Positions 47,225 through 57,973 of a DNA stretch of 64,000 bases are shown here, in pieces. Numbering within the stretch: position 1 is the first letter of the stretch; every line of letters starts with the position of its first letter. The notes below the pieces were generated by a model that was given only the letters and a program-made list of their open reading frames with translations, did no database searches and was not told the origin of the DNA. The translations under genes were made by a program, and so were the position numbers. The stretch covers positions 2,461,001 through 2,525,000 of the forward strand of contig JABMCL010000188.1 of assembly GCA_018857735.1 (NCBI GenBank), written 5' to 3'. Source of the DNA: Alviniconcha marisindica (taxonomy: Eukaryota; Mollusca; Gastropoda; Provannidae).

Positions 47225-48450
47225 AATGACGAGCAACTCTGTGTTGCGGCCTTTCCCCCGTTACAGTAGTTAGGTGAAGAATCCACTATGTGACGCAGTT
47301 TTAAAGAGATCAGTATTGTTGTGTTTTGTTGTTGCTGAGAAAGTTGCCCGCATAATGTACACCGCGAAGCAATCCTGTATTCTAAAGACACGGTAGCGGT
47401 GTCGCCTTATTCAGCCACAATTAACGTCCAAAACATTGGCACAAGCACACGGGCACGACTTCTAGCCATACACCGCATTTCGTGCTTTGTCCAGATACAG
47501 CCTCCTACACAGAGAGAGACCTCACAAGGATACCAGTCTGTTGTAAGACCACTTAATTCTACGGCAATCTTCCAACCCACCAGCGCTCAGTCTTCACGCT
47601 CTGTCTAAGAGACTGCTCTCTGGTGGTGTAGAATGTCCGCAGGAGTGAGTGAGCCGACCGGGCGCTGGTTCCGAACCGGTCAGCCTGGCTGTGCTGATGG
47701 TCAACAATTCTCTCTACCCGGCTGTTCGGCTGGCGGTTTGACCGGGTGGGCAACCTGACTTCGTAAACCCAGGGTGTACAGGGCTGGAAACGGCCCCTTC
47801 TTCTGTGTAGCTGTGTGAAGAGAGAAACGACAGAAATGAGGTATGGGCTTCCCACCGTCTTTTGTCTTCGCTGTTCAGTTCTCCAAAAAGTGTCTGGATT
47901 TGTACAGATTATGACAATTGTATTTAGAAAATGCTGGTTCATTAGCGACTCCAGTATGCTTCGCTGAGACGTCTAGCCATGGGCTGTGCCAAGGAACGCA
48001 GACTTGGCTGAGTCATTGCCGCTGTCACATATATAATGTGGCTTGCCAGTCTCTACAGCTAAACATTAATATCCAGTAACTATTTTCACAGCAGCTTAAC
48101 TGTCTCTTGAACGGGCTGCTCCAGCGTCTATAGCTAAACGCTATCACTCAGAACATTCGGGCCTCCACCGAAGACGTTCATACTGGGTTACACTAAAGTC
48201 TAAAAGATGTCGTGAATCTTTTTGCACAGAGCACTGAGTTTGCGAAGATCAAATGACAGCGCTATGTAATCGTTGTCTGCTATTATAATTATTACAATGT
48301 ATAACACAAAAAATAAAGTTTATTATACATGCAAAGTTATGGCTGCGTCGCACGTTAGGTTTAGGCTAAAGTAATACTGATATATACATATATATATATA
48401 TCACATGCTCTGGATGACATGCATTTTGTATTATGTAGGTGGCAAGCATT
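47225..48450. other. Intergenic, unique
   Basis: About 1.2 kb of single-copy sequence. 47590-47830 is GC-richer and lacks arrays, but no frame has coding character or recognisable product. No mobile element was recognised. Confidence 0.45.
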
Positions 48451-48456
48451 GAACAA

Positions 48457-48500
48457 CAGGTAGAAAACATGTATTAAGTAACATACATGTTTTCTACCTG
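48457..48500. repeat. Perfect 17-bp inverted repeat, 10-base loop
   Basis: The arm at 48457-48473 (CAGGTAGAAAACATGTA) is the exact reverse complement of 48484-48500 (TACATGTTTTCTACCTG). It lies in AT-rich sequence. It could be a hairpin end of a small transposable element or a structured RNA. Nothing else identifies it. Confidence 0.9.
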
Positions 48501-48777
48501 TCTAGATGTCATGATACTGCATACTACATATTGCATCGTATAAATGACGTGCTTATCATATTATTATGTTATTTGGATGACATACATATTGAATTACATG
48601 AACGTTCTACATGTAACATGATATAGTTGACATACATATATACACACATATCCAGACACATCTTACATTACATATCTGAAACACATCTTACATTACACAA
48701 TGACATGAAAGTACACAAGAGGTTAAGCCTAAATGCTTTTTAAAGGGAAGCATTTCGGGCCCTGTCGATAGGAATGG

Positions 48778-48855
48778 ATTAAAAAGAAAAAGAAGAAGAA
48801 GAAGAAGAAAAAAGAAAAGAAAAAAGAAAAAAAGAAAAAGAAAAGAAAAAAGACA
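48778..48855 (+). repeat. A/G-rich (AAG)n-like tract
   Basis: About 75 bases of imperfect GAA and AAAAG repeats. Confidence 0.9.
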
Positions 48856-49495
48856 GCAGATTTTTACTCGATTTCTGGTCCAGTTTGTTAGAAATCGATG
48901 CTTGACATGATCGTCAGTGCTGCCATTTTGTGCCCAGAATATGTATCAGTGACGTCATGAACAAGGCTGGCATGTATAAGTGGCAAGTACGTCACTTGCC
49001 AGTCTTTCTCTGCTCTTCATTTCTGAAGAGCGAACCAACAGGGATGCGCCCCGAGTTGCTCAAATCTAAAGACAAAGAGTAGACCTACATATTTTGTATT
49101 AATGTTAACAGAACAACCAAATGAAGTCTTCATAATTATGGAACAGAACAACAAATGTAGTCTTCATCATTACGGAAAATGTCTGCACATTCTGTGTTTT
49201 TAGGCCAATTTGAACCTGCGCTTCCCTTCCCCTTAAAAAAAAAGAAGTTCCTTTAAATGTTTTGTGTGCTTTGATCTTTTTCTGAACGCTGGCAATTAAC
49301 ACCAGTGACGTTTAATTCAGCAAGTGACATTTGGGGATACAGTTTACTTGATATTGATCCATAATAACAACGTATTGAATACTAATTTTGTATCTGTTTA
49401 AGATACGTTTGATTTAGTGTTGTACACAGTATTAGAGTGCATATTGTTTTGTTTTTCGGACGAGATAAGGTTTGATTTTGTAGACAAACACATGA
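48856..49495. other. Intergenic, unique
   Basis: Single-copy AT-rich sequence. A TATA-like TGTATAAGTG at ~48973 precedes a CGTCA motif, but no transcript start can be supported. Confidence 0.4.
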
Positions 49496-49499
49496 GAGT

Positions 49500-50087
49500 A
49501 TTGTGACGAAGAGTACTAATGATTTCTGGTCAGTTTGAGGTCTTCACGTCATGGTGTATCAATGATTCCTGGTCAGTTTGAGGTCTTCACGTCACGGTGT
49601 ATCAGTGATTCCTTGTCAGAATGAGGTCTTCACGTCACGGTGTACCAGTGATTCCTTGTCGGTTTGAAGTCTTCATGTCACGGTGTATCAATGATTCCTA
49701 GTCAGTTTGAGGTCTTCACGTCACGGTGTATCAAAGTTTGAGGTCTTCACATCATGGTGTATCAATGATTCCTGGTCAGTTTGAGGTCTTCACATCATGG
49801 TGTATCAATGATTCCTGGTCAGTTTGAGGTCTTCACGTCACAGTGTATCAATGATTCCTAGTCAGTTTGAGGTCTTCACGTCACAGTGTATCAATGATTC
49901 CTAGTCAGTCTGAGGTCTTCACGTCAGTGTATCAATGATTCTTAGTCAGTTTGAAGTCTTCATGTCACGGTGTATCAATGATTCCTAGTCAGTTTGAGGT
50001 CTTCACGTCACGGTGTATCAAAGTTTGAGGTCTTCACGTCACGGTGTATCAATGATTCCTAGTCAGTCTGAGGTCTTCACGTCACAG
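49500..50087 (+). repeat. ~43-bp minisatellite (GAGGTCTTCACGTCACGGTG)
   Basis: About 14 units contain TCAATGATTCCTAGTCAGTT and TGAGGTCTTCACGTCACGGTG-like sequence. The last unit ends CTTCACGTCACAG, which could be the acceptor of the tentative exon at 50088. Two units are shortened (near 49735 and 50020). Confidence 0.93.
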
Positions 50088-50180
50088 TATATCACTAATT
50101 CCATGTCGCTTTGGTATCTTCCATCCCACAAAGACAAAAACAAGGTTGCAGGAATGTTTGTTGAAAGCTGTCTTGACCAG
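50088..50180 (+). CDS. Tentative upstream exon of gene 2
   Basis: This 93-nt open segment is bounded by CTTCACGTCACAG and a donor CAG|GTAACA. It reads 31 codons in phase 0/0, which fits phase-0 entry of exon A. Its end, MFVESCLDQ, resembles the Phe-Leu-x-Cys-Leu helix found near the N-terminus of many BBE-like enzymes. The 43-bp array just before it (49500-50087) repeats its acceptor and first bases, as at confirmed exons. Against it: about 15-20 residues usually found between this helix and exon A would be missing, the start codon is unclear, and the composition is unlike the GC-rich exons of gene 2. Confidence 0.25.
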
Positions 50181-50363
50181 GTAACAGCTGTTCGCAAACG
50201 AAGTTAGCGACAACGTCAGTGACGACAGTGTTTGTGGTAAACACCAGTGAAGGTGAAACAATTAAACAAACTGAGATGCATGCACCATCGGATACAACAC
50301 AAAAGGACGTCTGAACCGTATCAAAGTTGAGGCTGGCACCGCACGTAGGCTACTCCAAGCGGA

Positions 50364-50670
50364 GTAAACATGATGCTTAACGTCCACAGAAACCATAAGG
50401 CTTATTATAGACAGGGAGAAGGGGGTAAGGGGGTATGGAGGTGGGGGGGGGGGGGAGAGGTAAATTATATACCTATCGCTACACTGTCACCACCAGAATG
50501 ACTTCTGCAATAAGGTGGGCAGCGATGAGAGCCATTTTAATGTTTCATAATTGTGAGGGACAAAGTCACAAGAAGTGTCCACAGACCAAAGAGGAAGGAG
50601 AGCCGAAGCAGATTCGAACCGAGGTCCCTCTGCTTACCAGCCTCACGCCTTACCGCTAGGCCAAACCGGC
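50364..50670 (-). mobile_element. tRNA-derived SINE, copy 1
   Basis: On the minus strand, read from 50670 downward, the head contains TTGGCCTAGCGGTAAGGC (A-box-like) and GGTTCGAATCT (B box), a tRNA-like polymerase III promoter. The body is shared with a second copy at 54269: AAACCATAAGGCTTATTA, TACCTATCGCTACACTGTCA and GCAGCGATGAGA on the plus strand. A G tract interrupts it at ~50440-50455. Confidence 0.8.
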
Positions 50671-50848
50671 TCACGTCACACGTGTAGCTATACTAAGGCG
50701 CATGAACAAGTAGTCCGGCGTGCGCTTAGTTTGAATTACTAGTGACATGTATGACTAGTTGTGCAGTCGGTTATAGTCACGGGTGGACACAGATTGCGAC
50801 GAAGGGAGCGGCCAGCAGTTTGAGCTGTGGTCCGTCAGTACTTCCAGG

Positions 50849-51954
50849 CTGTCTGACTGAGGCCACTACCATACAGTGATACCGGCCATGCCAGTTGAAC
50901 AGTTCTTAAAACCCCTCCCAGCAAACAAAAGACAAATTAGGCCAACAAAATCCCATGACTTCACAGCGGAGAACGTTATAGACAGGCAGGCAACACTTAA
51001 CTCCGGACCATTCTTAGTTCCCCACCCCAACACTGAACAACATAAGAACCCTTTCTTTGTCCGCGCCACCACCGACTGGAACCACCTCAGTGACGACCAA
51101 GTGAAGGCCTCCACTCTTGAGGACTTCAAGCGACGGATGGTCACCCAGAGCACCATCTGATTTGCACGCGCGCACTCCCCTCCCGTCGCATCTATACCTA
51201 AAGTTAGGTCCAGTGACGTACCACATCAAGATCAAGATCAAGATCAAGACAATCAGCACTACCTTCCATTTCAGGGTGTTGTTGGCTGCCATTCTACTGC
51301 TGGCAGTATTGGCACAGAGGGTCTGATTGAGGCCACTACCACACAATCAACACTGCCTCCATTTCAGAGTGTTGGTCTACTGCTGGCAGTATGGGCACAG
51401 CGGTGTCTGATTGAGGCCACTACCACACAATCAACACTGCCTCCATTTCGGAGTGTTGGTCTACTGCTGGCAGTATGGGCACAGAGGGTCTGATTGAGGC
51501 CACTACCACACAATCAACACTGCCTCCATTTCGGAGTGTTGGTCTACTGCTGGCAGTATGGGCACAGCGGTGTCTGATTGAGGCCACTACCACACAATCA
51601 ACACTGCCTCCATTTCGGAGTGTTGGTCTACTGCTGGCAGTATGGGCACAGCGGTGTCTGATTGAGGCCACTACCACACAATCAACACTGCCTCCATTTC
51701 GGAGTGTTGGTCTACTGCTGGCAGTATGGGCACAGCGGTGTCTGATTGAGGCCACTACCACACAATCAACACTGCCTCCATTTCGGAGTGTTGGTCTACT
51801 GCTGGCAGTATGGGCACAGCGGTGTCTGATTGAGGCCACTACCACACAATCAACACTGCCTCCATTTCGGAGTGTTGGTCTACTGCTGGCAGTATGGGCA
51901 CAGCGGTGTCTGATTGAGGCCCTACCAGACAGTAACACTCCTTCCATTTCAGGT
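50849..51954 (+). repeat. 84-bp minisatellite, split by a LINE fragment
   Basis: Units of 84 bp (51491 to 51575 checked) contain GATTGAGGCCACTACCACAC, AATCAACACTGCCTCCATTT, CGGAGTGTTGGTCTACTGCT and GGCAGTATGGGCACAGCGGT. Part of one unit lies at 50849-50880 and the rest at 51249-51954, with a LINE end between. 84 is a multiple of three, so long frames run through on both strands. They are not genes. The last unit ends CCATTTCAG|GTGTTGTAA. Confidence 0.92.
50876..51250 (+). mobile_element. 5'-truncated non-LTR retrotransposon end with (ATCAAG)4 tail
   Basis: An open frame at 50876-51160 ends ...HKNPFFVRATTDWNHL, KASTLEDFKRRM and stop. This is the characteristic segment after the reverse transcriptase domain of jockey/CR1-like LINEs (NSFFPRTIxxWNxLP, then a SLxxFK motif). 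A short 3' UTR ends in four ATCAAG repeats (51225-51248), a typical LINE tail. The reverse transcriptase and endonuclease domains are absent, so it is dead on arrival. It interrupts an 84-bp minisatellite unit. Confidence 0.8.
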
Positions 51955-52084
51955 GTTGTAACGCCTCTACTGCTGGCTATGGGTAACCGGACAACGGACC
52001 TACCCTCTCGTAGCCCTTTCCCACTCCTGCTGGTTAAGAGGCTATCGCCTGGCAAAACCCCTCTGTCCTGCACCCTCCTCCTCG
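51953..52084 (+). other. Segment bracketed by acceptor-like and donor-like arrays
   Basis: This 132-nt non-repetitive segment follows CCATTTCAG and ends at CTCG|GTAAGC. The array before it copies its first bases (GTGTTG, CTACTGCTGGC). The array after it repeats TTGGTAAGCC. The layout is that of the confirmed exons. One frame is open (containing MGNRTTDLPSR), but its phase does not fit exon A and the peptide is not recognisable, so coding status is doubtful. Confidence 0.25.
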
Positions 52085-52845
52085 GTAAGCCCTCCTCCTG
52101 TGTAAACCCTCCTCCTTACCCTCCTCCTCGGTAAGCCCTTCTCCTGTGTAAACCCTTCTCCTGTGTAAACCCTTCTCCTGTGTAAACCCTCCTCCTTACC
52201 CTCCTCCTTGGTAAGCCCTTCTCCTGTGTAAACCCTCCTCCTTGGTAACCCTCCTCCTTGGTAAGCCTTTCTCCTGTGTAAACCCTTCTCCTGTGTAAAC
52301 CCTCCTCCTTACCCTCCTCCTTGGTAAGCCCTTCTCCTGTGTAAACCCTCCTCTTTGGCAAACCCTCCTCCTTATCCTCCTCCTTGGTACGCCCTCCTCC
52401 TGGGTAAGCCCGCTTCCTTACCTCTGGGTAAACCCTCCTCCTTACCCTCCTCCTGGGTAAGCCCTCCTCAGTACCCTCCTCCTGGGTATGCCTTCCTCCT
52501 TACCTTTCTCCTTGGTAAGCCCTCCTCCGTACCCTCCTCCTGGGTAAGCCCTCCTCCGTACCCTCTTCCTGGGTAAGCCCTCCTCCTTACCTTTCTCCTT
52601 GGTAAGCCCTCCTCAGTACCCTCCTACTGGCTAAGCCCTCTTTCTTACCCTCCTCCTTGGTAAGCCCTCCTCTTTGGTAAGCCCTCCTCCTTACCCTCCT
52701 CCTTGGTAAGCCCTCCTCTTTGGTAAGCCCTCCTCCTTACCCTCCTCCTTGGTAAGCCCTCATCCATACCCTCTTCCTGGGTAAGCCCTCCTCCTTACCC
52801 TCCTCCTTGGTAAGCCCTCCTCCTTACCCTCCTTCTTCTTAAGAA
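52075..52845 (+). repeat. Donor-like short-unit array (CTCCTTGGTAAGCCCTCC)
   Basis: Tens of units of ~17-20 bp, often paired, contain CCCTCCTCCTTGGTAAGC and TTCTCCTGTGTAAACC. Most units carry GGTAAGC or GTGTAAAC, matching the 5' splice consensus. Confidence 0.92.
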
Positions 52846-53019
52846 ATGCACAAACTGACTTCAGACAGGCAAAGCGATCCCAGAAGCGTCATTAATCAGA
52901 ACATATTTTAGGCCTACGTGTAGGAACACGCTGAAAATTGACCGTATTAGTTAGTCTTTACCCCTCAGAATTCTTCCAGATTAATGATCAAATTCATCTG
53001 ATTTATTCTCTGCCTTTAG

Positions 53020-53192
53020 AGCTACAGGAGCAAAGTCCTGTACGTGAATGAGCGCCTGACGAAACATCCGGGTCTGATCCTGGAGGCACAGACAGCTGAT
53101 GACGTCAGAAAGGGTGTCCTGTTTGCCCGGAAGTTCCACCTACTCCTGTCTGTTCGAGGCGCCAATGCGCAGACCTACGACTACACGGGCAG
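53020..53192 (+). CDS. Gene 2 exon A: start of FAD-binding domain
   Basis: This exon has 57 codons plus two bases, residues 1-57: SYRSKVLYVNERLTK, HPGLILEAQTADDVRKGV, LLLSVRGANAQTYDYTG. The acceptor is CTCTGCCTTTAG and the donor is AG|GTAACT. The segment matches the family's first sheet plus the pyrophosphate-binding loop. In most relatives the loop reads RSGGH with His bound to FAD; here it is R46-G47-A48-N49. A degenerate copy of the exon end plus donor occurs downstream at 53260-53300. Confidence 0.88.
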
Positions 53193-56138
53193 GTAACTGG
53201 GGTCATTAACATACACGGAGGTGGATGGGTGGGGGTGGGGAATTATGGTCACTGACGTAACACTGACCTATGACTATATACATGGGGTGATAACTGCGGT
53301 TATTTACACCCGGGGAGGTAATTAGGGCCTTTTTCCGTAGTAGAAGGAGCTTACAATTGCTTTTTACATGCACTGATCTAGCGACGCTGGGAGGGGCTTG
53401 TTGACAGTGAATGAACAATATCAAAGACCTGGGACTGGTCGTGCAATCAGCCTGCATCCCTTCATCACGTCGGTCAGCACTTTGTGCAGACTGAACAAAG
53501 ACAAATAACGCGACGCACTTTGTGCAGGCTGAACCATTACAAATAACGTGACGCACTTTGTGCAGACTGAACAAAGACAAATAACGTGACGCACTTTGTG
53601 CAGACTGAACAAAGACAAATAACGTGACGCACTTTGTGCAGACTGAGCCATGACAAATAACGTGACGCACTTTGTGCAGTGCAGACTGAGCAATGACGCA
53701 AATTACCGTGACCCACTTTGTACAGATTGAGCAATGACGCAAATACCGTGACGCACTTTCTGCAGACTGAGCAATGACGCAAATAAGATGACGGCACTTT
53801 CTGAAGGCTGAGGGAAATGAACCCAATAAGGTGACGCACTTTGTGCAGACTGACCAATAACCCAAATGATGTGACGTACTTTGTGCAGGCTGAGCAATGA
53901 TGCAAATGACGTAACGCACTTTGTGCAGGCTGATCAATGACGCAAATGACGTGACGCATTTTGTGCAGTCTGGGCAATGACGCAAATGACGTGACGCACT
54001 TTGTGCATACTGAGCAATGACGCAAATACCGTGACACACTTCGTGCAGGCTGAGCAATGACGCAAATGACGTGACGCACTTTGTGCAGGCTGAGCAATGA
54101 CGCAAGTGACGTGACGCACTTTTTGCAGGCTGAGCAATGACGGAGGTTTCGTGATCGACGTGTCCGGTCTCCGTAGCGTCGTTGCCACCGTCCTCACCTC
54201 GGCCAACGTGGCCGGCAGTGTGACGGTGCAGAGCGGAGCCACCTGGCAAGATGTCTACTCAGCAGTAAGTAAACATGGTGCTTAACGTCCACAGAAACCA
54301 TAAGGCTTATTAGGGACGGGGAGAAGGGGGGGGGGGGGGGGGAGGGGTATGCAGGTGGGGGGAGAGGGAGATTATATACCTATCGCTACACTGTCACCTC
54401 CAGAACGATTCCTGGATTAAGATGGGCAGCGATGAGAACCATTTTAATGTTTCAGTAGGAAGTGATGGACAAAGTCACAGGACAGTGTCCACAAACCACA
54501 ACCTTTTCGAAGAGAAAGGTGAGCTGAGCGGTATTGAACCGAGGTCCTTCCGCTTACCAGCCTACACCTTACCTCTGGGAGGGGGGGGGGGGGAGGGGAG
54601 TGGAGAGATGAATGAAGGAAACTTGGGGTGTGTGAGTGGGGGTAGGGGTGGGGTGGGGGTTGGGGGGAGTGGAGAGATGACTGAAGGAAACCTGGGGTGT
54701 GTGAGTGGGGGGGGGGGGGGGAGGGGGGGTTGGGGGGAGGGAGAGATGACAAAGGAAACTTGGGGTGTGTGAGTGGGGTGGGGGTTGGGGGTTGGGGGGG
54801 GGAGTGGAGAGATGACTGAAGGAAACTTGGGGTGTGTGAGTGGGGGGGGGGGGAGGGGAGTGGAGGATGACTGAAGGAAACTTGGGGTGGGTGTGAGTGG
54901 GGGTGGGGGGGGGGGTTGGGGGGGGAGTGGAGAGATGACTGAAGGAAACTTGGGGTGTGTGAGTGGGGGTGGGGGGGGGGGGGTGGAGAGATGACTGAAG
55001 AACTGTGGGTGTGTGGGTGGGGGTGGGGGGTGGGGGAGTGGAGAGATGAATGAAGGAAACTTGGGGTGTGTGGTGGGGGGGGGGGGGGGGGGAGTGGAGG
55101 GAGTGGAGAGATGAATGAAGGAAACTTGGGGTGTGTGAGTGGGGGGGGGGGGGGGGAGTGGGGAGGAGAATGAATGAAGTGAAACTTGGGGTGGGCTGGG
55201 GGGGGGGGGGGGAGGAGGGGAGGGGAGTGAGAGAGACTAAGGAAACTGGGGGTGTGAGTGGGGGAGGGGGGGGGGAGTGGAGAGATGAATGAAGGAAACT
55301 TGGGGTGTGTGAGTGGGGGGGGGGGGGAGGGGGAGTGGAGAGATGAATGAAGGAAACTTGGGGGTAAGGGGGGTGTGGGGGGAGGGGGAGTGGGAGTGGA
55401 GAAATGACTGAAGGAAACTTGGGGTGTAGGGGGGGGGGGGGGAGGGGAGGGAGTGGAGACTGAAGGAAACTTGGGGTGTGTGAGTGGGGGGGGGGGGGTG
55501 GGGGAGTGGAGAGATGAAGAAGGAAACTGGGGTAGTGGGCGGGGGGGGGGGGAGGGGGAGTGAGAGATGACTAAAGGAAACTTGGGGGATGTGAGTGGGG
55601 GGGAAGGGGGGAGGGGGAGTGGAGAGATGAATGAAGGAAACTTGGGGGGTGTGGAGTGGGGAGGGGGGGAGTGGAGAGACTGACTAAGGAAACTTGGGGT
55701 GTGGGGTGGGGGGGGGAGGTGGGGGGAGGGGGAGTGGAGAGTTGATGAAGGAAACTTGGGGTGTGTGGTGGGGGGGGGGGGAAGGGAGGGAGAGATGACT
55801 GAAGGAAACTTGGGGGGGGTGGGGGGGGGGGGGGAGTGGAGAGATGACTGAAGGAAACTTGGGGTGTTGAGTGGGGGGGGGGATGGGGGGGTGTAAGTGG
55901 GAGGGATGGAGAGATGACTGAAGGAAACTTGGGGTGTGTGAGTGGGGGGGGGGGGGGGAGGGGGAGTGGAGAGATGACTGAAGGAAACTTTCGGGGGGGG
56001 GGGGGGGGGGGGTGAGTGGAGAGATCACTGAAGGAAACTGGGGTGTTTGAGAGGGGGCTGGGGGTGGGGGGTTGGGGGGTAGTGGAGAGATGACTGAAGG
56101 AAACTGGGGGGTGTGTGAGAGGGGGCGGGTGTGAGTGT

Positions 56139-56169
<31 letters not shown>

Positions 56170-57838
56170 GGTAGTGGAGAGATGACTGAAGGAAACTGGG
56201 GGTGTGTGAGAGGGGGCGGGTGTGAGTGTGTGTGTGTGTGTGTGTGGGGGGGTAGTGGAGAGATGACTGAAGGAAACTTGACTTGCCACACACAGGTGGA
56301 GAACTCGGGCCGAGTGGTGGTGGGCACCAACCCTACAGACGGAGTGTACGAGACGACCCTCACTGGCGGAATTTCCCCTCTTTCCCGCTCCCTTGGCCTC
56401 GTTTCCGACAACCTCCTCAGCGCGCAGGTCGTCCTGGCCGACGGTCGCCTAGCAACGGTGTCGGCAGCAGGTGCCACCATCGAGGGCAATGACGGTGAGA
56501 CCTTGACCTATGACAGCCCTGAACTTTTCAACGCACTGCGAGGCGGCGGGTTCAACTGGGCCGTTCCAGTGTCCTTCACCTTCAGGCTCCACTTCCCGCC
56601 ATTCCAGGTCAGTGGTCACGTAGCAAAAAGAGTTCAAGGTCAGAGAAGGAAACTGTTGAACAAACCCTGTTCCATGTTTCACGAAGAAAAGGAATATTCC
56701 CACGTTCGACGAGCATAGTGCTGTTGAACTATGTCTGAATGAACAGGGTTTGATTGAACAGTGGTTTTAGTTACCCCACCACACGCACGTGCACACTGGA
56801 TTTGATGTACACGCCCTCCGTTGATGGTGTACTTGTAGCCGACATAAGACTCTGTGGACGCAGTGTACATGTTGCACGTCACGTTGGTGATGTCTGCTGT
56901 TTGTTGGCAGATGGTACATGTTGTACAGCACGCTGGTGATGTGTGTTGTTTGTTGGCAGATGGTACATGCTGTACATCACTTTGGTGACGCTGTACATGT
57001 TGTACAGCACGTTGGTTATGTGTGTTGTTTGTTGGCAGATGGTACATGTTGTACAGCACTTTGGTGACGCTGTACATGTTGTACAGCACGTTGGTGATGT
57101 CTGCTGTTTGTTGGCAGATGGTACATGTTGTACAGCACGTTGGTGATACGTGTTGTTTGTTGGCAGATGGTACATGTTGTATAGCACTTTGGTGATACGT
57201 GTTGTTTGTTGGCAGATGGTACAACTTGTACAACACTTTGGTGATGCGTGTTGTTTGTTGGCAGATGGTACAACTTGTACAACACTTTGGTGATGTGTGT
57301 TGTCTGTTGGCAGATGGTACATGTTGTACAGCACGTTGGTGATGTGTGTTGTCTGTTGGCAGATGGTACATGTTGTACAGCACGTTGGTGATGTGTGTTG
57401 TTTGTTGCTAGATGGCATCTGTGGACATGCTATACATGTACAGCACGTTGGTGATGCGCGTTGTTTGTTGGCAGATGGTACATGTTGTACAGTACTTTGG
57501 TGATGTGTGTTGTCTGTTGGCAAATGGTACAACTTGTACAGCACTTTGGTGATGTGTGTTGTCTGTTGGCAGATGGCATCTGTGAACGCGGTGTACAAGA
57601 TCTACGTTGACGGCACCTTCCTTGGCAGGGACGCCTTGAAGGTCAGCATGTGAACCAGTGCATGATCATAGTGATAACAATGAGGGTCTTTCTAATGCGC
57701 GCAATACTCTGTGATACATGTCTGAGGTTCAAAGTGCTGCTATACATGCAGAGTTACAAACGTACACAACCTTACTTGCTTTTTGTGGCTCTCTGTATCC
57801 ACCAGTCTCTTTCCTGCGCGCGCGCGCGGACACGAACA

Positions 57839-57899
<61 letters not shown>

Positions 57900-57917
57900 G
57901 GCACACACAACACACAC

Positions 57918-57973
<56 letters not shown>

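Noticed and set aside
47559..47942. 127-codon minus-strand frame in a GC-richer unique region
   Set aside because: No recognisable domain, no splice support, and composition typical of chance frames. A transposon relic is possible but unproven.
48963..49080. Possible promoter and start of gene 2 (TATA-like TGTATAAGTG, then ATGCGCCCCGAG)
   Set aside because: The ATG frame closes after 12 codons without a donor, and no signal peptide follows. Not enough to call a promoter.
50600..50670. Possible minus-strand tRNA gene
   Set aside because: The same tRNA-like head belongs to a two-copy SINE with a shared ~250-bp body. The second copy is degraded.
51420..52134. Long open frames on both strands with a 28-residue repeat
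   Set aside because: The 84-bp tandem unit is a multiple of three and happens to lack stops in several frames. Both strands are open at once, which is expected of an array and not of a gene.
53206..54249. 347-codon minus-strand frame
   Set aside because: Antisense of the exon B array and of exon B itself. Cys/His-rich repeat peptide with irregular units.
55571..56489. Proline-rich minus-strand frames
   Set aside because: Antisense of the G-rich array: poly-G gives poly-Pro. No gene features.
56679..57598. Minus-strand frames over 230 codons near exon D
   Set aside because: Antisense of the exon D acceptor array.
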